Assembly: GCF_008698145.1 (NCBI RefSeq)
Contig: NZ_RZNZ01000007.1
Coordinates: 122,888 to 160,155 of the forward strand
Reading direction: 5' to 3'
Length of the DNA: 37,268 nt
Origin: Bifidobacterium vespertilionis
Lineage (GTDB): Bacteria > Actinomycetota > Actinomycetes > Actinomycetales > Bifidobacteriaceae
The translations under genes were made by a program, and so were the position numbers. A model generated the notes under the pieces. The model made no database searches. It was not told the origin of the DNA and worked only from the letters and a program-made list of their open reading frames with translations. Of the stretch, positions 16,322-24,001 are shown in pieces; the stretch's first letter is position 1; each line of letters opens with the position of its first letter.

Positions 16322-16876
16322 TCACTTCCAGCCCTTGGGGGTGTGCGACAGGGACCACAGGCCCAGACGATGGGAGAAGCTCTTCTCCCACTTGGCGTCG
16401 AGCTCCTCCTGCGTCAGGCGCTTGTCCGCCGACTTCAGACGGTTCATGGCGTTGGTGTGCGTGTCGTCCAGCAGCCACTTTCGGATCACGAAGTTCCACA
16501 CCATCACCACCACGGTGGCCACCAGCTTGCCCACGTTCGTCCAGATGACGTACTGCGTGTGCATGGTGTACATGGAATCGTGCGGCATCCACGAGGTGCT
16601 GATCCACACGATCACCTCGTTGATGATCCAGCCGATGAACGACGAGACGAAGAAGATCGTGATCTCCATCCACCGGGCCATGTCGGGACGGTGCTTGAAG
16701 ACGAACTTCATGCTCGCCAGGTAGTTGAAGATCAGGGAGATAAAGAAGGAGATGGACGTGGCGAGCACGTTGTGCATGTGGAACATCAGCAGGATGTTCA
16801 TCAGACCGTAGTCGATGATGAAGGCGATGATGCCCACGATGCCAAATTTCATAAGTTGTTCGATCAGTTTTCTCAC
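16322..16876 (-). CDS. GtrA-family membrane protein
   Basis: A 184-residue protein with a GTG start at 16876 and AAAGGTC just upstream. The GtrA signature is clear: FGIVGIIAFIIDYGLMNILL in the first helix, an SFFISLIFNYLASMKFVFK second helix ending in the conserved N-Y-x-x-x-(K/R)-x-x-F pattern, and two further helices (ITIFFVSSFIGWIINEVIVW; VATVVVMVWNFVIRKWLL). The family assists transfer of lipid-linked sugars across the membrane for wall or surface glycan decoration. A soluble charged C-terminal tail of ~45 residues is longer than usual. No glycosyltransferase is adjacent, so its partner is unknown. Confidence 0.9.
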   Translation of the reverse strand: MRKLIEQLMKFGIVGIIAFIIDYGLMNILLMFHMHNVLATSISFFISLIFNYLASMKFVFKHRPDMARWMEITIFFVSSFIGWIINEVIVWISTSWMPHDSMYTMHTQYVIWTNVGKLVATVVVMVWNFVIRKWLLDDTHTNAMNRLKSADKRLTQEELDAKWEKSFSHRLGLWSLSHTPKGWK

Positions 16877-16965
16877 GAGTGACCTTTATACTCACGCACG
16901 CTGACCGATGGCCGGGAAGCCGCTGGATCTGCGCATAATCCGCGGATGGAGACGGCTGGGCGGGC

Positions 16966-17204
16966 GTCACGGGGCGCGGGCCGACCATCACGCGGAGCGG
17001 ACCGACCGTCACCGGGCGCGAACCGACCGTCACCGGGCGCGAACGGCGTCACGCGGAGCGATCGCACCCGGTGACGGCTCCCGAAAACCCTTGCGGCACA
17101 ACGGGTTTCGGACCGCGTCACATGGAGCGATCGCGCCGTGTGACGGGATTCGCGCCCCGTGACGCCCAACCCGCGCCCGGTGATGGACAGCCCGCGCCTC
17201 GTGA
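16966..17204. repeat. GTCAC/GTGAC array with a hairpin core
   Basis: Five GTCAC-type units (GTCACGGGGCGCG, CCGTCACCGGGCGCGAA and so on) precede a core stem CCGAAAACCC/GGGTTTCGG (17081-17090 and 17103-17111), followed by units mostly in GTGAC orientation. Its overall plan, inverted pentamer arrays around a stem, matches the arrays at 28472-30849, although the core sequence differs. It fills the gap upstream of the GtrA-like gene. Confidence 0.72.
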
Positions 17205-17213
17205 TGCCTTTCC

Positions 17214-17286
17214 GTCATCCTGAGCGCAGCGAAGGATCCTTAATCCTGTGCGTAAATTAAGGATCCTTCGCTGCGCTCAGGATGAC
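17214..17286. repeat. TCATCCTGAGC-family palindrome
   Basis: GTCATCCTGAGCGCAGCGAAGGATCCTTAAT pairs exactly with its inverse across a CCTGTGCGTAA loop, giving arms of about 31 bp. Further copies lie at 17504-17591, 25092-25179, 25195-25245 and 25328-25452. This sequence type is a widespread intergenic repeat. Confidence 0.9.
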
Positions 17287-17306
17287 TTCGGTGCCGAACC
17301 GAACTG

Positions 17307-17438
17307 CAAGATTTGCCAGCAAGTCGTCCGTGTTTCCGGTTTTCTGGCAGATCTTGTAGCTTAGCGGGCTGCCGAGGCCTCTCAGGTGCAAGTTCTGCCA
17401 GAAAACCGGAAAGCGGAGGCAGTTGCTGGCAGATCTTG
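17307..17438. repeat. Nested inverted repeat of 132 bp
   Basis: Outer arms CAAGATTTGCCAGCAA (17307-17322) and TTGCTGGCAGATCTTG (17423-17438) differ by one base. Inner arms TTTCCGGTTTTCTGGCAGA (17333-17351) and TCTGCCAGAAAACCGGAAA (17394-17412) are perfect. Transcribed, it would form one long interrupted hairpin. The CTGGCAGATC word is close to the CTGGGCAGATC family elsewhere. Confidence 0.88.
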
Positions 17439-17503
17439 TAATTCGGCGGGGATGAAAATGAGAAGGACCGGCGCGAGGGGGTAAGAGAGGGAAGCGGCTT
17501 GTT

Positions 17504-17648
17504 GTCATCCTGAGAGAAGCGAAGGATCCTTAATCCTGCGTGTCAATTAAGGATCCTTCGACTTCGCGCTACGCGCTGCGCTCAGGATGACAGGTGAAGA
17601 CTCCACTTCGCTCAGGATGACGGTGAAGACTCCGCTGCGCTCAGGATG
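17504..17648. repeat. TCATCCTGAG-family palindrome with two tandem half copies
   Basis: A palindrome (17504-17591) with arms GTCATCCTGAG...GGATCCTTAAT and ATTAAGGATCC...CTCAGGATGAC is followed by two extra right halves of the form GGTGAAGACTCC(A/G)CT(T/G)CGCTCAGGATG (about 17592-17648). The extra halves look like tandem slippage copies. Confidence 0.82.
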
Positions 17649-17750
17649 GCGAAAGGGCCGCGCGGGGGCATGAGCCGAACGATCCATTGCGACGGGGCGC
17701 GGCGGGTGGCACAATGGCGGCGTACGTCGATCGACGATCAAGGAGGAATC

Positions 17751-18098
17751 ATGCCCGTCATTCACACCCATGTGAGCGTCAAGACCACCCCGGAGCAGCG
17801 CGAGGCCCTGAAGGCCGCCTATGGCAAGGCGATCACGGCCGTCCCCGGCAAGTCCGAGGGATGGCTGATGTGCCCGTTCGAGGACGACATGCCCATCTAC
17901 TTCGCCGGCGGCGACGACAAGCCGGCCGCCTACGTGGAGGTCAACGTGTTCGGCCGTTCGGTGCCGTCGGGCGCGTGGGAGAAGCTCACCGAGCAGATCA
18001 TGGACGCGCTGAACGGGGAGCTGGGCATCCCGAAGGACCGCACATACATCCGCTACACCGCCACCACCGACTGGGGCTGGAACGGCGGCAACTTCTAA
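17751..18098 (+). CDS. MIF/tautomerase-superfamily protein
   Basis: A 115-residue protein. ATG 17751 has a perfect AAGGAGG five bases upstream. After removal of Met the N-terminal residue is proline (MPVIHTHVS), the catalytic base of the tautomerase superfamily. The full length and the C-terminal IPKDRTYIRYTATTDWGWNGGNF align with the macrophage migration inhibitory factor group (compare PDRVYINY and GWNNSTF in MIF) rather than with the ~60-residue 4-oxalocrotonate tautomerases. A lysine in PGKSEGW may match MIF Lys32. MIF proteins are trimers with phenylpyruvate or dopachrome tautomerase activity; the natural substrate here is unknown. No secretion signal is visible. It is monocistronic. Confidence 0.85.
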   Translation: MPVIHTHVSVKTTPEQREALKAAYGKAITAVPGKSEGWLMCPFEDDMPIYFAGGDDKPAAYVEVNVFGRSVPSGAWEKLTEQIMDALNGELGIPKDRTYIRYTATTDWGWNGGNF

Positions 18099-18125
18099 CC
18101 GGCAGGCCACCGGCGCGCTTCACAT

Positions 18126-18175
18126 ACAGCGAGGCCCCGCGCATGGAACGGATTCCAAGCGCGGGGCCTCGCTGT
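18126..18175. terminator. 17-bp hairpin between convergent MIF-like gene and rplI
   Basis: ACAGCGAGGCCCCGCGC (18126-18142) pairs perfectly with GCGCGGGGCCTCGCTGT (18159-18175). It lies 28 bp from each flanking stop codon and can end transcription from both sides. Confidence 0.82.
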
Positions 18176-18203
18176 GCTTAAGCTCAGGTCAGCGAACCGA
18201 GAC

Positions 18204-18659
18204 TCACTCGGCCTCGGCGACGACCTTGACGGTGAAGTTGGCGACGATCTCCGGGTGGAGCTGGACCGTGGCGGCGAAGTCGCCGGTGGTCTTGATGCTC
18301 TCGACGGTGATGGCCTTCGGATCGACGGTGGCCTTGTCGGCCAGGGCGGCGGCGATCGCGTCGTTGGACACGCCACCGAACAGCTTGCCGGACTCGGACA
18401 CCTTGACGGCGATCTCGACGGTGGAGCCTTCGATCGCGGCCTTGGTCTCGACGGCCTCCTGACGGGTGGCAACGTCCTTGGCGAGACGGGCGCGGCGCAT
18501 GGCCTCGATCTGGCGGGCGGCACCCTTGCTCCACGCGAAGGCGAGGCCCTGCGGGATCAGGTAGTTGCGGGCGTAGCCCAGCTTGACCTCGACGACGTCA
18601 CCGGAGTGACCCAGGTTGGCGACGGTCTTGGTGAGGATAACCTTGATTTCCTTTGCCAT
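18204..18659 (-). CDS. rplI: 50S ribosomal protein L9
   Basis: A 151-residue protein that binds 23S rRNA near the L1 stalk base. The N-terminal domain signature runs [34 protein letters not shown], which is the L9 hallmark, followed by the long connecting helix and the C-terminal domain ([18 protein letters not shown]). Length matches the family. AAGGT lies about 8 bases before the ATG at 18659. It is the last gene of the rpsF-ssb-rpsR-rplI operon, 19 bp after rpsR. Confidence 0.98.
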   Translation of the reverse strand: MAKEIKVILTKTVANLGHSGDVVEVKLGYARNYLIPQGLAFAWSKGAARQIEAMRRARLAKDVATRQEAVETKAAIEGSTVEIAVKVSESGKLFGGVSNDAIAAALADKATVDPKAITVESIKTTGDFAATVQLHPEIVANFTVKVVAEAE

Positions 18660-18678
18660 GTCTGTCTACCTTCCTAAA

Positions 18679-18927
18679 TCAGCGGCCCGAGGTGGCGTAC
18701 GGCAGCAGAGCCATCTCGCGGGCGTTCTTGATCGCCTTGGAGATCTCGCGCTGCTCCTGCACGGTGACACCGGTGATGCGACGGCTGCGGATCTTGCCGC
18801 GATCGGAGATGAACTTGCGCAGCAGCGCGACGTCCTTGTAATCGATCTCGGTGACCTTGGCGGCCTTCAGCGGGTTCGGCTTCTTCTTGAACGGCTTGAC
18901 CGGCGGTTGCGGCCTCTTGCGTGACAT
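18679..18927 (-). CDS. rpsR: 30S ribosomal protein S18
   Basis: An 82-residue basic protein that pairs with S6 on the 30S platform. It has the family core [56 protein letters not shown] lies about 10 bases before the ATG at 18927. No cysteine-rich zinc ribbon is present at the N-terminus ([11 protein letters not shown]), so it is the zinc-independent form. It lies between ssb and rplI. Confidence 0.98.
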   Translation of the reverse strand: MSRKRPQPPVKPFKKKPNPLKAAKVTEIDYKDVALLRKFISDRGKIRSRRITGVTVQEQREISKAIKNAREMALLPYATSGR

Positions 18928-18978
18928 AGTGATGTACTCCTTGAAAAGTGTCTGATTGATGCGTTGCGGGGAATGCGA

Positions 18979-19611
18979 TTAGAACTCGGGCTCGTCGTTG
19001 GCGCCGCCGAAATCGTCGGAGGAGCCGAACGAGCCGAAGGATCCGCCCGCCGGGGAGCCCCACGGATCGGCACCCGTCTGGGGTGCCGCCGCCGGGGCGG
19101 ACTGGGATGCGGACGCGCCGCCGGAATAGCTGGAGCCACCGGAATAGCCGGCGCCCCCGTTGTAGCCTCCGCGGTTGCCTTGGAATCCGCTGTTGCCTTG
19201 GAAACCGCCGCGATTGCCGCCCTGAAAGCCGCCGGAATAGGAACCGGAGCCGCCGGACGTGCGGGTCACCTGGGCGGTGGCGTAGCGCAGCGAGGGGCCG
19301 ATCTCATCGACGATGAACTCGGTGGTGTACCGGGTCTGGCCCTGATTGTCCGTGTACTGGCGGTCGCGCAGGCGACCGGAGGCGATGACGCGCAGGCCCT
19401 TCGACAGCGAGCTGCCCAAGTTGGCCGCGAGATCGCCGTACACCACGCAGCGGAAGCTGGCGCGATCGCCATCCTCCCACTCGTTGGTGTCGCGGTTGCG
19501 GCGACGGGTCGTGGTGATCACGGTGAACGTGGCCCACGGACCGTTGTTGCCCTGGCGAACCTCAGGATCCGCGGCAAGGTTACCGACGATGGTGAACGTA
19601 GGTACTGCCAT
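18979..19611 (-). CDS. ssb: Single-stranded DNA-binding protein
   Basis: A 210-residue SSB that coats single-stranded DNA in replication and repair. Residues 1 to ~112 form the OB fold (TIVGNLAADPEVRQGNNGPWATFTV; DRASFRCVVYGDLAANLGSSLSKGLRVIASGRL). A glycine/serine-rich linker with SGGFQGG/GGYNGG-like repeats follows. The C-terminal tip ends DEPEF: acidic with a final phenylalanine but lacking the usual PF pair (DDDIPF in E. coli). I start at ATG 19611 (MAVPTFT), with AAGGGGTGA upstream, rather than three codons earlier. It is the second gene of the rpsF operon. Confidence 0.96.
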   Translation of the reverse strand: MAVPTFTIVGNLAADPEVRQGNNGPWATFTVITTTRRRNRDTNEWEDGDRASFRCVVYGDLAANLGSSLSKGLRVIASGRLRDRQYTDNQGQTRYTTEFIVDEIGPSLRYATAQVTRTSGGSGSYSGGFQGGNRGGFQGNSGFQGNRGGYNGGAGYSGGSSYSGGASASQSAPAAAPQTGADPWGSPAGGSFGSFGSSDDFGGANDEPEF

Positions 19612-19652
19612 GGAAATCACCCCTTACAACGGCACCGAAATGGTGCGAAAGC

Positions 19653-19949
19653 TTACTTGACGTCCTTGCGAAGGATCTTCGTGCGGATCACGGACTCGTT
19701 GAGGTTCAGAACGCGGTCCAGCTCGTCGCTGGTCGCGGGATCGGCGGTGTAGTTCACCACGACGTAGTTACCCTCGGTCTTGCCGGCGATCTCGTAAGCG
19801 AGCTTGCGACGACCCCAGTAGTCGGTTCCATCCACGGAACCGCCCTCGTTGGTGACGATCTCGAGATACTGCTCGGTCAGCTTCTGCAGACCGGCCTCAT
19901 CCAGCTCAGGATCAGCGATGAACATCAGTTCGTACTTATGCGCAGACAT
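19653..19949 (-). CDS. rpsF: 30S ribosomal protein S6
   Basis: A 98-residue ribosomal protein (MSAHKYELMFIADPELDEAGLQKL...GRRKLAYEIAGKTEGNYVVVNYTADPATSDELDRVLNLNESVIRTKI). The ATG at 19949 is preceded by AAGGAGG about 7 bases away; the open frame continues 28 codons upstream without support. It opens the conserved rpsF-ssb-rpsR-rplI operon. The ~95-base leader with two hairpins and TATAAT at its start suggests a local promoter and possibly S6:S18 autoregulation. Confidence 0.97.
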   Translation of the reverse strand: MSAHKYELMFIADPELDEAGLQKLTEQYLEIVTNEGGSVDGTDYWGRRKLAYEIAGKTEGNYVVVNYTADPATSDELDRVLNLNESVIRTKILRKDVK

Positions 19950-20047
19950 CACCCACCTCCTTCGGACTATTTGGCCGCGGACGATCCGCGACAGGAGTGT
20001 GTATGCGTGATGCGCGGACGGAAATCCGCACAACTTTTCCGATTATA
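19950..20047 (-). promoter_or_regulatory. Promoter -10 and structured leader of the rpsF operon
   Basis: On the minus strand TATAAT lies at 20047-20042. The leader then forms a short stem GCGGA/TCCGC (20014-20018 with 20025-20029) and a 6-bp stem CGCGGA/TCCGCG with loop TCG (19976-19990), followed by the ribosome site. Known rpsF leaders carry an S6:S18-binding stem with a CCG bulge; CCG triplets are present here, but I cannot confirm the fold. The -35 box is weak. Confidence 0.45.
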
Positions 20048-20113
20048 CACGGGGACTGGACTTGACGGGCCGCGGGCGGGCGGCGGGCAGGCCGCGGGCA
20101 CACACGACCGCCC

Positions 20114-22408
20114 CTACGCCACCAGCGACTTGAGGTCCACCGGGCAGGACAGATGGCTGCGGAAGTTGTCCAGCGAATCGAGCGCGCCGGCGTTGGGATC
20201 CTGGCCGTTCTGGCCGTCGGTCACCAGAGTCGGTGCCGGGGTGGCCGAGTCGCCCGCCGCCGCGTCGGAGGAGCTGCCGGAACCGGGGACCGGGGCCGAC
20301 GATCCGTCCTGGGTCGGAGCGGAGGTCTGGCCGTTCTGACCGGTCTGGCCGTTCTGGCCGTTCTGACCGTTCTGGCCCTGCGCGGCCTGCGAGCCGTTCG
20401 TGGAGCCGTTCGCGGCGGAACCCGCGGAACCGTTGGCCGCCAGCGTCTGATCCTGCTTGGCGTCCGGCACATCGGCGGCGCACTGATCGGTCACCACGCC
20501 ATTGGTGCCGGTGTAGATGCCCTTGGCGGTGATCACCGGGGTGGTCACGATGTTGAGCGGGGCGGTGGCCTGCTCGGCCACGCGCACGGTGAACGCGATG
20601 GTGACCTCCGATTCGGGCTTGACGCCGGAGGTGAGGCGCAGATTGATGAACTGGTGGCCGCCCACGATGCCGTTGGCCACGAAATCGCCGGTCTCGTAGG
20701 CGATCGAGGTGATCTCGCCGCCGGCGGGGGCCATGAGGAACAGACGCGGCTGCATGGTGCCCGGATCGGCCTCTCCGGTCACGAACGTGGGCAGTTCCTT
20801 GGCCTGCGTCTTGGTCATGGTGTTGCGCAGCGTGACCTGCACGGTGTATTCATCGCCCAGATCCTTGGTGGCGATCGTGCGGATCAGGGACGAGCGCGGC
20901 TTGGCGTCCACCAGATCGCTCAGGCGGCTCTTCGAGGCGGCGAACGTGGCGCCGCAGGTGCGGTTCACGGTGGTGTCCACGTCGAGATACCAGTCGAGCT
21001 TGCTGGGCACGGCCTCGGTGAGGTACACGCCGGCCGTGGGGTTGAGCGGATCGTTGGGCAGGGTGCCGGCCACGTTGGCGCTGAACACCTGCGTCTGCAC
21101 CAGGGCCTCGAGCTCGCTGGTCTGGTTCATCCACACCTTGAAGTGGCCGGACGCGGAGGAGGACTTGACCGCGCGCAGCACCGAGGAGGCCGTGGAGGCG
21201 TTCACGTTGGAGAACACGCTGGACATGATCCGCTTGGACGACTCGTTGGTGAAGGCGTCCTGATCCTTGTAATCCGGATGCTCGGTGTAGATGTCGGACA
21301 GGAAGAACTTCACGGCGTTGGTGCCGTCGAGCACCTTGCCGTCGGACAGGGTGACGTTGCCGGTCGCGCCGATCAGCGCCTGCATGAACACCGGGTCGAG
21401 CGCGAACACGCCGGACACCTCGGTGCCCTTGTTGTCCGGCTGGGCGGCCCACAGGTTCTTCAGCGTCACGGCCGCGCGCTGGAAATTCGGGTTCACGGTG
21501 GTGGTCTGCGGATAGCGGTACACCTGATCGCCGAACACCGCGCCCTCCGTGACGCCCTCGGCGTCGAACGGCTGGGTGCCGTACTGGTATGCGGAGGTGA
21601 CCACGAAGTCGCCGATCGTCACCTTGCCGCCCTCCGCGGTGACGGGGGCCACGTTGCCCACCATGCCGCCGCCGGACCTGAGCTCCGCCGGGTTGTAGAT
21701 GGCCACCAGATACGTGCGCTTGCCGTTCGCGCCCAGCAGCTGCGGGATCAGGTCGACCAGATCGTCGTACTGGGTCAGCAGCTTGTCCACCGACTCGAGG
21801 GCCGACGCGCCGGTGGACACCAGTCCGGCCACCTTGGGCACGCTGGGCGTCTGCAGCGACCGGAGCTCGGTCACCTTGGCGGAGATCGTGTTGTGCGCGC
21901 CGTGCAGGATGCCGGGGATCTCCAGCAGCGCGCTCACGTCCACGGTCTTGTCCTCCATGGAGAAGCCGCCGAACTTGTCCGAAAGGCTGGTCAGATCGGC
22001 GAACGGGCCGTCGACCAGATCGGCCACCGCGCCCAGCATGGTGCGGGCGGCCGTGATGTCGTTGCCGTAGGAGGTGTGGTCGCGCACGATCGTCCATCGG
22101 GCGCCGTCCAATTCGTTGCGCAGCTTCGTGGCGGAGGTGACCAGCTCGTGCGAGGTCTTGGACAGGTCCACGTCCTCGTCGCCGCAGCCCAGCGCCGCGT
22201 TGGCGAGCTTCTCCGCGGAGGTGATCATGCGGTCGGCCTCGTAGGCCATGGCCACCACGGACGATCCGTACACGATGAACGTGGACAGCAGCAGTCCGGC
22301 GAAGGAGGCGAGCACCACATAGAGCACGCGGGCCACCAGACGCCACCCGGTCGTGGCCGTGAGCTTTCGATGGCTGCGGCCGCGAATGTGTCGGGGAAGC
22401 GTGCGCAT
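20114..22408 (-). CDS. DUF4012 membrane-anchored surface protein
   Basis: A 764-residue protein. ATG 22408 has AGAGG five bases upstream (an in-frame GTG two codons earlier is part of that site). A basic N-terminus and one membrane helix (VLYVVLASFAGLLLSTFIVYGSSVV, residues ~28-55) anchor it outside. The DUF4012 core is recognised by LIPQLLGANGKRTYLVAIYNPAELRSGGGMVGN and the following KVTIGDFVVTSAY region. After residue ~660 the tail is low complexity, with NGQNGQ repeats and T/S/P/A-rich sequence, then a final conserved-looking segment. DUF4012 is common in actinobacterial envelopes, sometimes near polysaccharide genes, but has no established activity. It is transcribed away from the ABC pair at 22668. 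Confidence 0.85.
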   Translation of the reverse strand: MRTLPRHIRGRSHRKLTATTGWRLVARVLYVVLASFAGLLLSTFIVYGSSVVAMAYEADRMITSAEKLANAALGCGDEDVDLSKTSHELVTSATKLRNELDGARWTIVRDHTSYGNDITAARTMLGAVADLVDGPFADLTSLSDKFGGFSMEDKTVDVSALLEIPGILHGAHNTISAKVTELRSLQTPSVPKVAGLVSTGASALESVDKLLTQYDDLVDLIPQLLGANGKRTYLVAIYNPAELRSGGGMVGNVAPVTAEGGKVTIGDFVVTSAYQYGTQPFDAEGVTEGAVFGDQVYRYPQTTTVNPNFQRAAVTLKNLWAAQPDNKGTEVSGVFALDPVFMQALIGATGNVTLSDGKVLDGTNAVKFFLSDIYTEHPDYKDQDAFTNESSKRIMSSVFSNVNASTASSVLRAVKSSSASGHFKVWMNQTSELEALVQTQVFSANVAGTLPNDPLNPTAGVYLTEAVPSKLDWYLDVDTTVNRTCGATFAASKSRLSDLVDAKPRSSLIRTIATKDLGDEYTVQVTLRNTMTKTQAKELPTFVTGEADPGTMQPRLFLMAPAGGEITSIAYETGDFVANGIVGGHQFINLRLTSGVKPESEVTIAFTVRVAEQATAPLNIVTTPVITAKGIYTGTNGVVTDQCAADVPDAKQDQTLAANGSAGSAANGSTNGSQAAQGQNGQNGQNGQTGQNGQTSAPTQDGSSAPVPGSGSSSDAAAGDSATPAPTLVTDGQNGQDPNAGALDSLDNFRSHLSCPVDLKSLVA

Positions 22409-22518
22409 ATTCACCTCTTACGGTTGGTTGCCATGGGAGTGTCTTTGGACAGTGTACCGCCCCCTTATGAGCAAACCCCAATTATTCCAAGCCGTGAGGG
22501 GAGGCGTTACCAGCGTTC

Positions 22519-22547
22519 TTTCAGACTTCTTGCAGTACTACTATAGA
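22519..22547 (+). promoter_or_regulatory. Putative sigma70-type promoter for the MacB/FtsX-like operon
   Basis: TTTCAG (22519-22524) and TATAGA (22542-22547) are separated by 17 bp and lie about 120 bp before the permease start. The match to consensus is moderate. Confidence 0.4.
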
Positions 22548-22667
22548 CAGCGGCAAGAAAACACCCACGTGGCTTGCCCATAGTGAGAGCACGGGACGGA
22601 CACGGGCGGTCCGCTCGGCGTACGCCCCGGCCAACGCAGAAACACAACAACCGGAGTAGCTGAAAGT

Positions 22668-23999
22668 ATGTTCGTTCTCAAGAACGCATGGACCGCGATG
22701 GGGCACCACAAAACGCGCACCATTCTCGTGTTCCTCCTCGCAACCGCCGTATCCGCGGGATCATTGTTCGCCCTGTCCGCACGCTACTCCTACGAGTCGG
22801 CCATCGGCCCCATCTACCAATCCCTGTCCCCGGACGCCCGCATCAGCGTCGACCGCCAGAAGATCATGGCCTCCAAGGGCGAAACGGACGAGACCAAGAT
22901 CGACTGGAACCAGTACAACATTTCCTGGACCACGTGGTCCAAGTACGCCGAGGCCCTGAGCGGCGCGAGCATCGACTTCACGCCGCGCTACGACGAAACG
23001 GCCGTCGTGCCCGCCGCGGACGGCCAGATCCAGCCCGTGGACGGCAAGAACTTCACGGTGACCGGCTTCTACGACGCCGATTCGTCGCAGAACGGCCCGC
23101 TGGGCGGCTACACGATCACGGACGGCGCCGATCTGACCTATGACCAGAACGAGACGGCCACCGCGATCATCCCCAAGGCCCTGGCGGACAAGAACGGCAC
23201 GAAGGTGGGCGACACGATCAACCTCGCCCTGCCGTCGGACACCTCCAAGACCTTCCCGCTCAAGGTGGTGGGCTTCTACGAGAACAAGACCAGCGGGGTC
23301 ACCCCGGCCACCGGCAACGATATCAACGCCGGCAATGCCATCTATGTGAGCTACTACAGCTTCAGCGCGGCGGCCCTGTCCCCCGAGGACGAGAACAGCA
23401 CCGCGAACGCGCTCAACGTGACGTTCATGCTCGGCACGCTCGCGCAGTATGACCAGTTCCAGACCCTCGTCAAGCAGGCCGGACTGGGTGACGACTACGT
23501 CATCTCCTCCCCCAAGGTGGAGGCCTACACCACCGGCATCCAGCCGCTCAAGGATCTGGGCGTCAAGCTCACGCCGGCGCTGACCGTGCTGTGGAGCGTG
23601 GGCGGCGTGATCGCCGTGCTGCTGGTGGCGTGGACGCTGTCCCGCCGCTCCGAGGAGATCGGCTATGACATCGCCGTGGGCGTGGGCCGCGGGACCATCG
23701 GCTGGCAGTTCGGCCTCGAGCTGCTGCTGCCCGGCCTGCTGGGCGCGCTGGTCGGCTTCCTGGGCGCCGGATTCGGCACCGCGCCGATCATCGCCAAGCT
23801 CACCACGCAGGTCCACGGCACCCCGCTGCCGGCGCAGATCTGGCCGTGCGTGTGGGGCGCGCTGGCAACCATGGCCGTGGTGCTGGTGATCTGCTGGATC
23901 CGCACGGCCTGCTACAGGACGACGACGCTGTTCGCCGCGCGCGGCCCGGTGGCCGTGGCCGGCGTCGATGACAACACCACCGCGCAGAAGGAGGCGTGA
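22668..23999 (+). CDS. ABC transporter permease, MacB/FtsX type
   Basis: A 443-residue membrane protein. The N-terminal segment NAWTAMGHHKTRTILVFLLATAVSAGSLFAL is the typical type VII ABC entry helix. An extracytoplasmic region of ~260 residues follows, containing MacB-periplasmic-core-like features (ATAIIPKALADKNGTKVGDTINL). Three C-terminal helices lie near residues 305-325, 355-380 and 385-410, with RRSEEIGYDIAVGVGRGTIGWQFGLELLLPGLLGALVG matching the FtsX domain. Such permeases work in export, signalling or lipoprotein and peptide handling rather than uptake. Its TGA overlaps the ribosome site of the next gene, an ATPase-like protein that has lost key motifs, so the pair may not use ATP conventionally. 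Confidence 0.9.
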   Translation: MFVLKNAWTAMGHHKTRTILVFLLATAVSAGSLFALSARYSYESAIGPIYQSLSPDARISVDRQKIMASKGETDETKIDWNQYNISWTTWSKYAEALSGASIDFTPRYDETAVVPAADGQIQPVDGKNFTVTGFYDADSSQNGPLGGYTITDGADLTYDQNETATAIIPKALADKNGTKVGDTINLALPSDTSKTFPLKVVGFYENKTSGVTPATGNDINAGNAIYVSYYSFSAAALSPEDENSTANALNVTFMLGTLAQYDQFQTLVKQAGLGDDYVISSPKVEAYTTGIQPLKDLGVKLTPALTVLWSVGGVIAVLLVAWTLSRRSEEIGYDIAVGVGRGTIGWQFGLELLLPGLLGALVGFLGAGFGTAPIIAKLTTQVHGTPLPAQIWPCVWGALATMAVVLVICWIRTACYRTTTLFAARGPVAVAGVDDNTTAQKEA

Positions 24000-24001
24000 C
24001 G

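Noticed and set aside
20153..22546. Very long open frame opposite the DUF4012 gene (about 800 codons)
   Set aside because: It is the antisense shadow of a GC-rich gene: composition is rich in G, R, H and A with no known motif and no ribosome site, while the minus-strand product has a membrane anchor and DUF4012 motifs.
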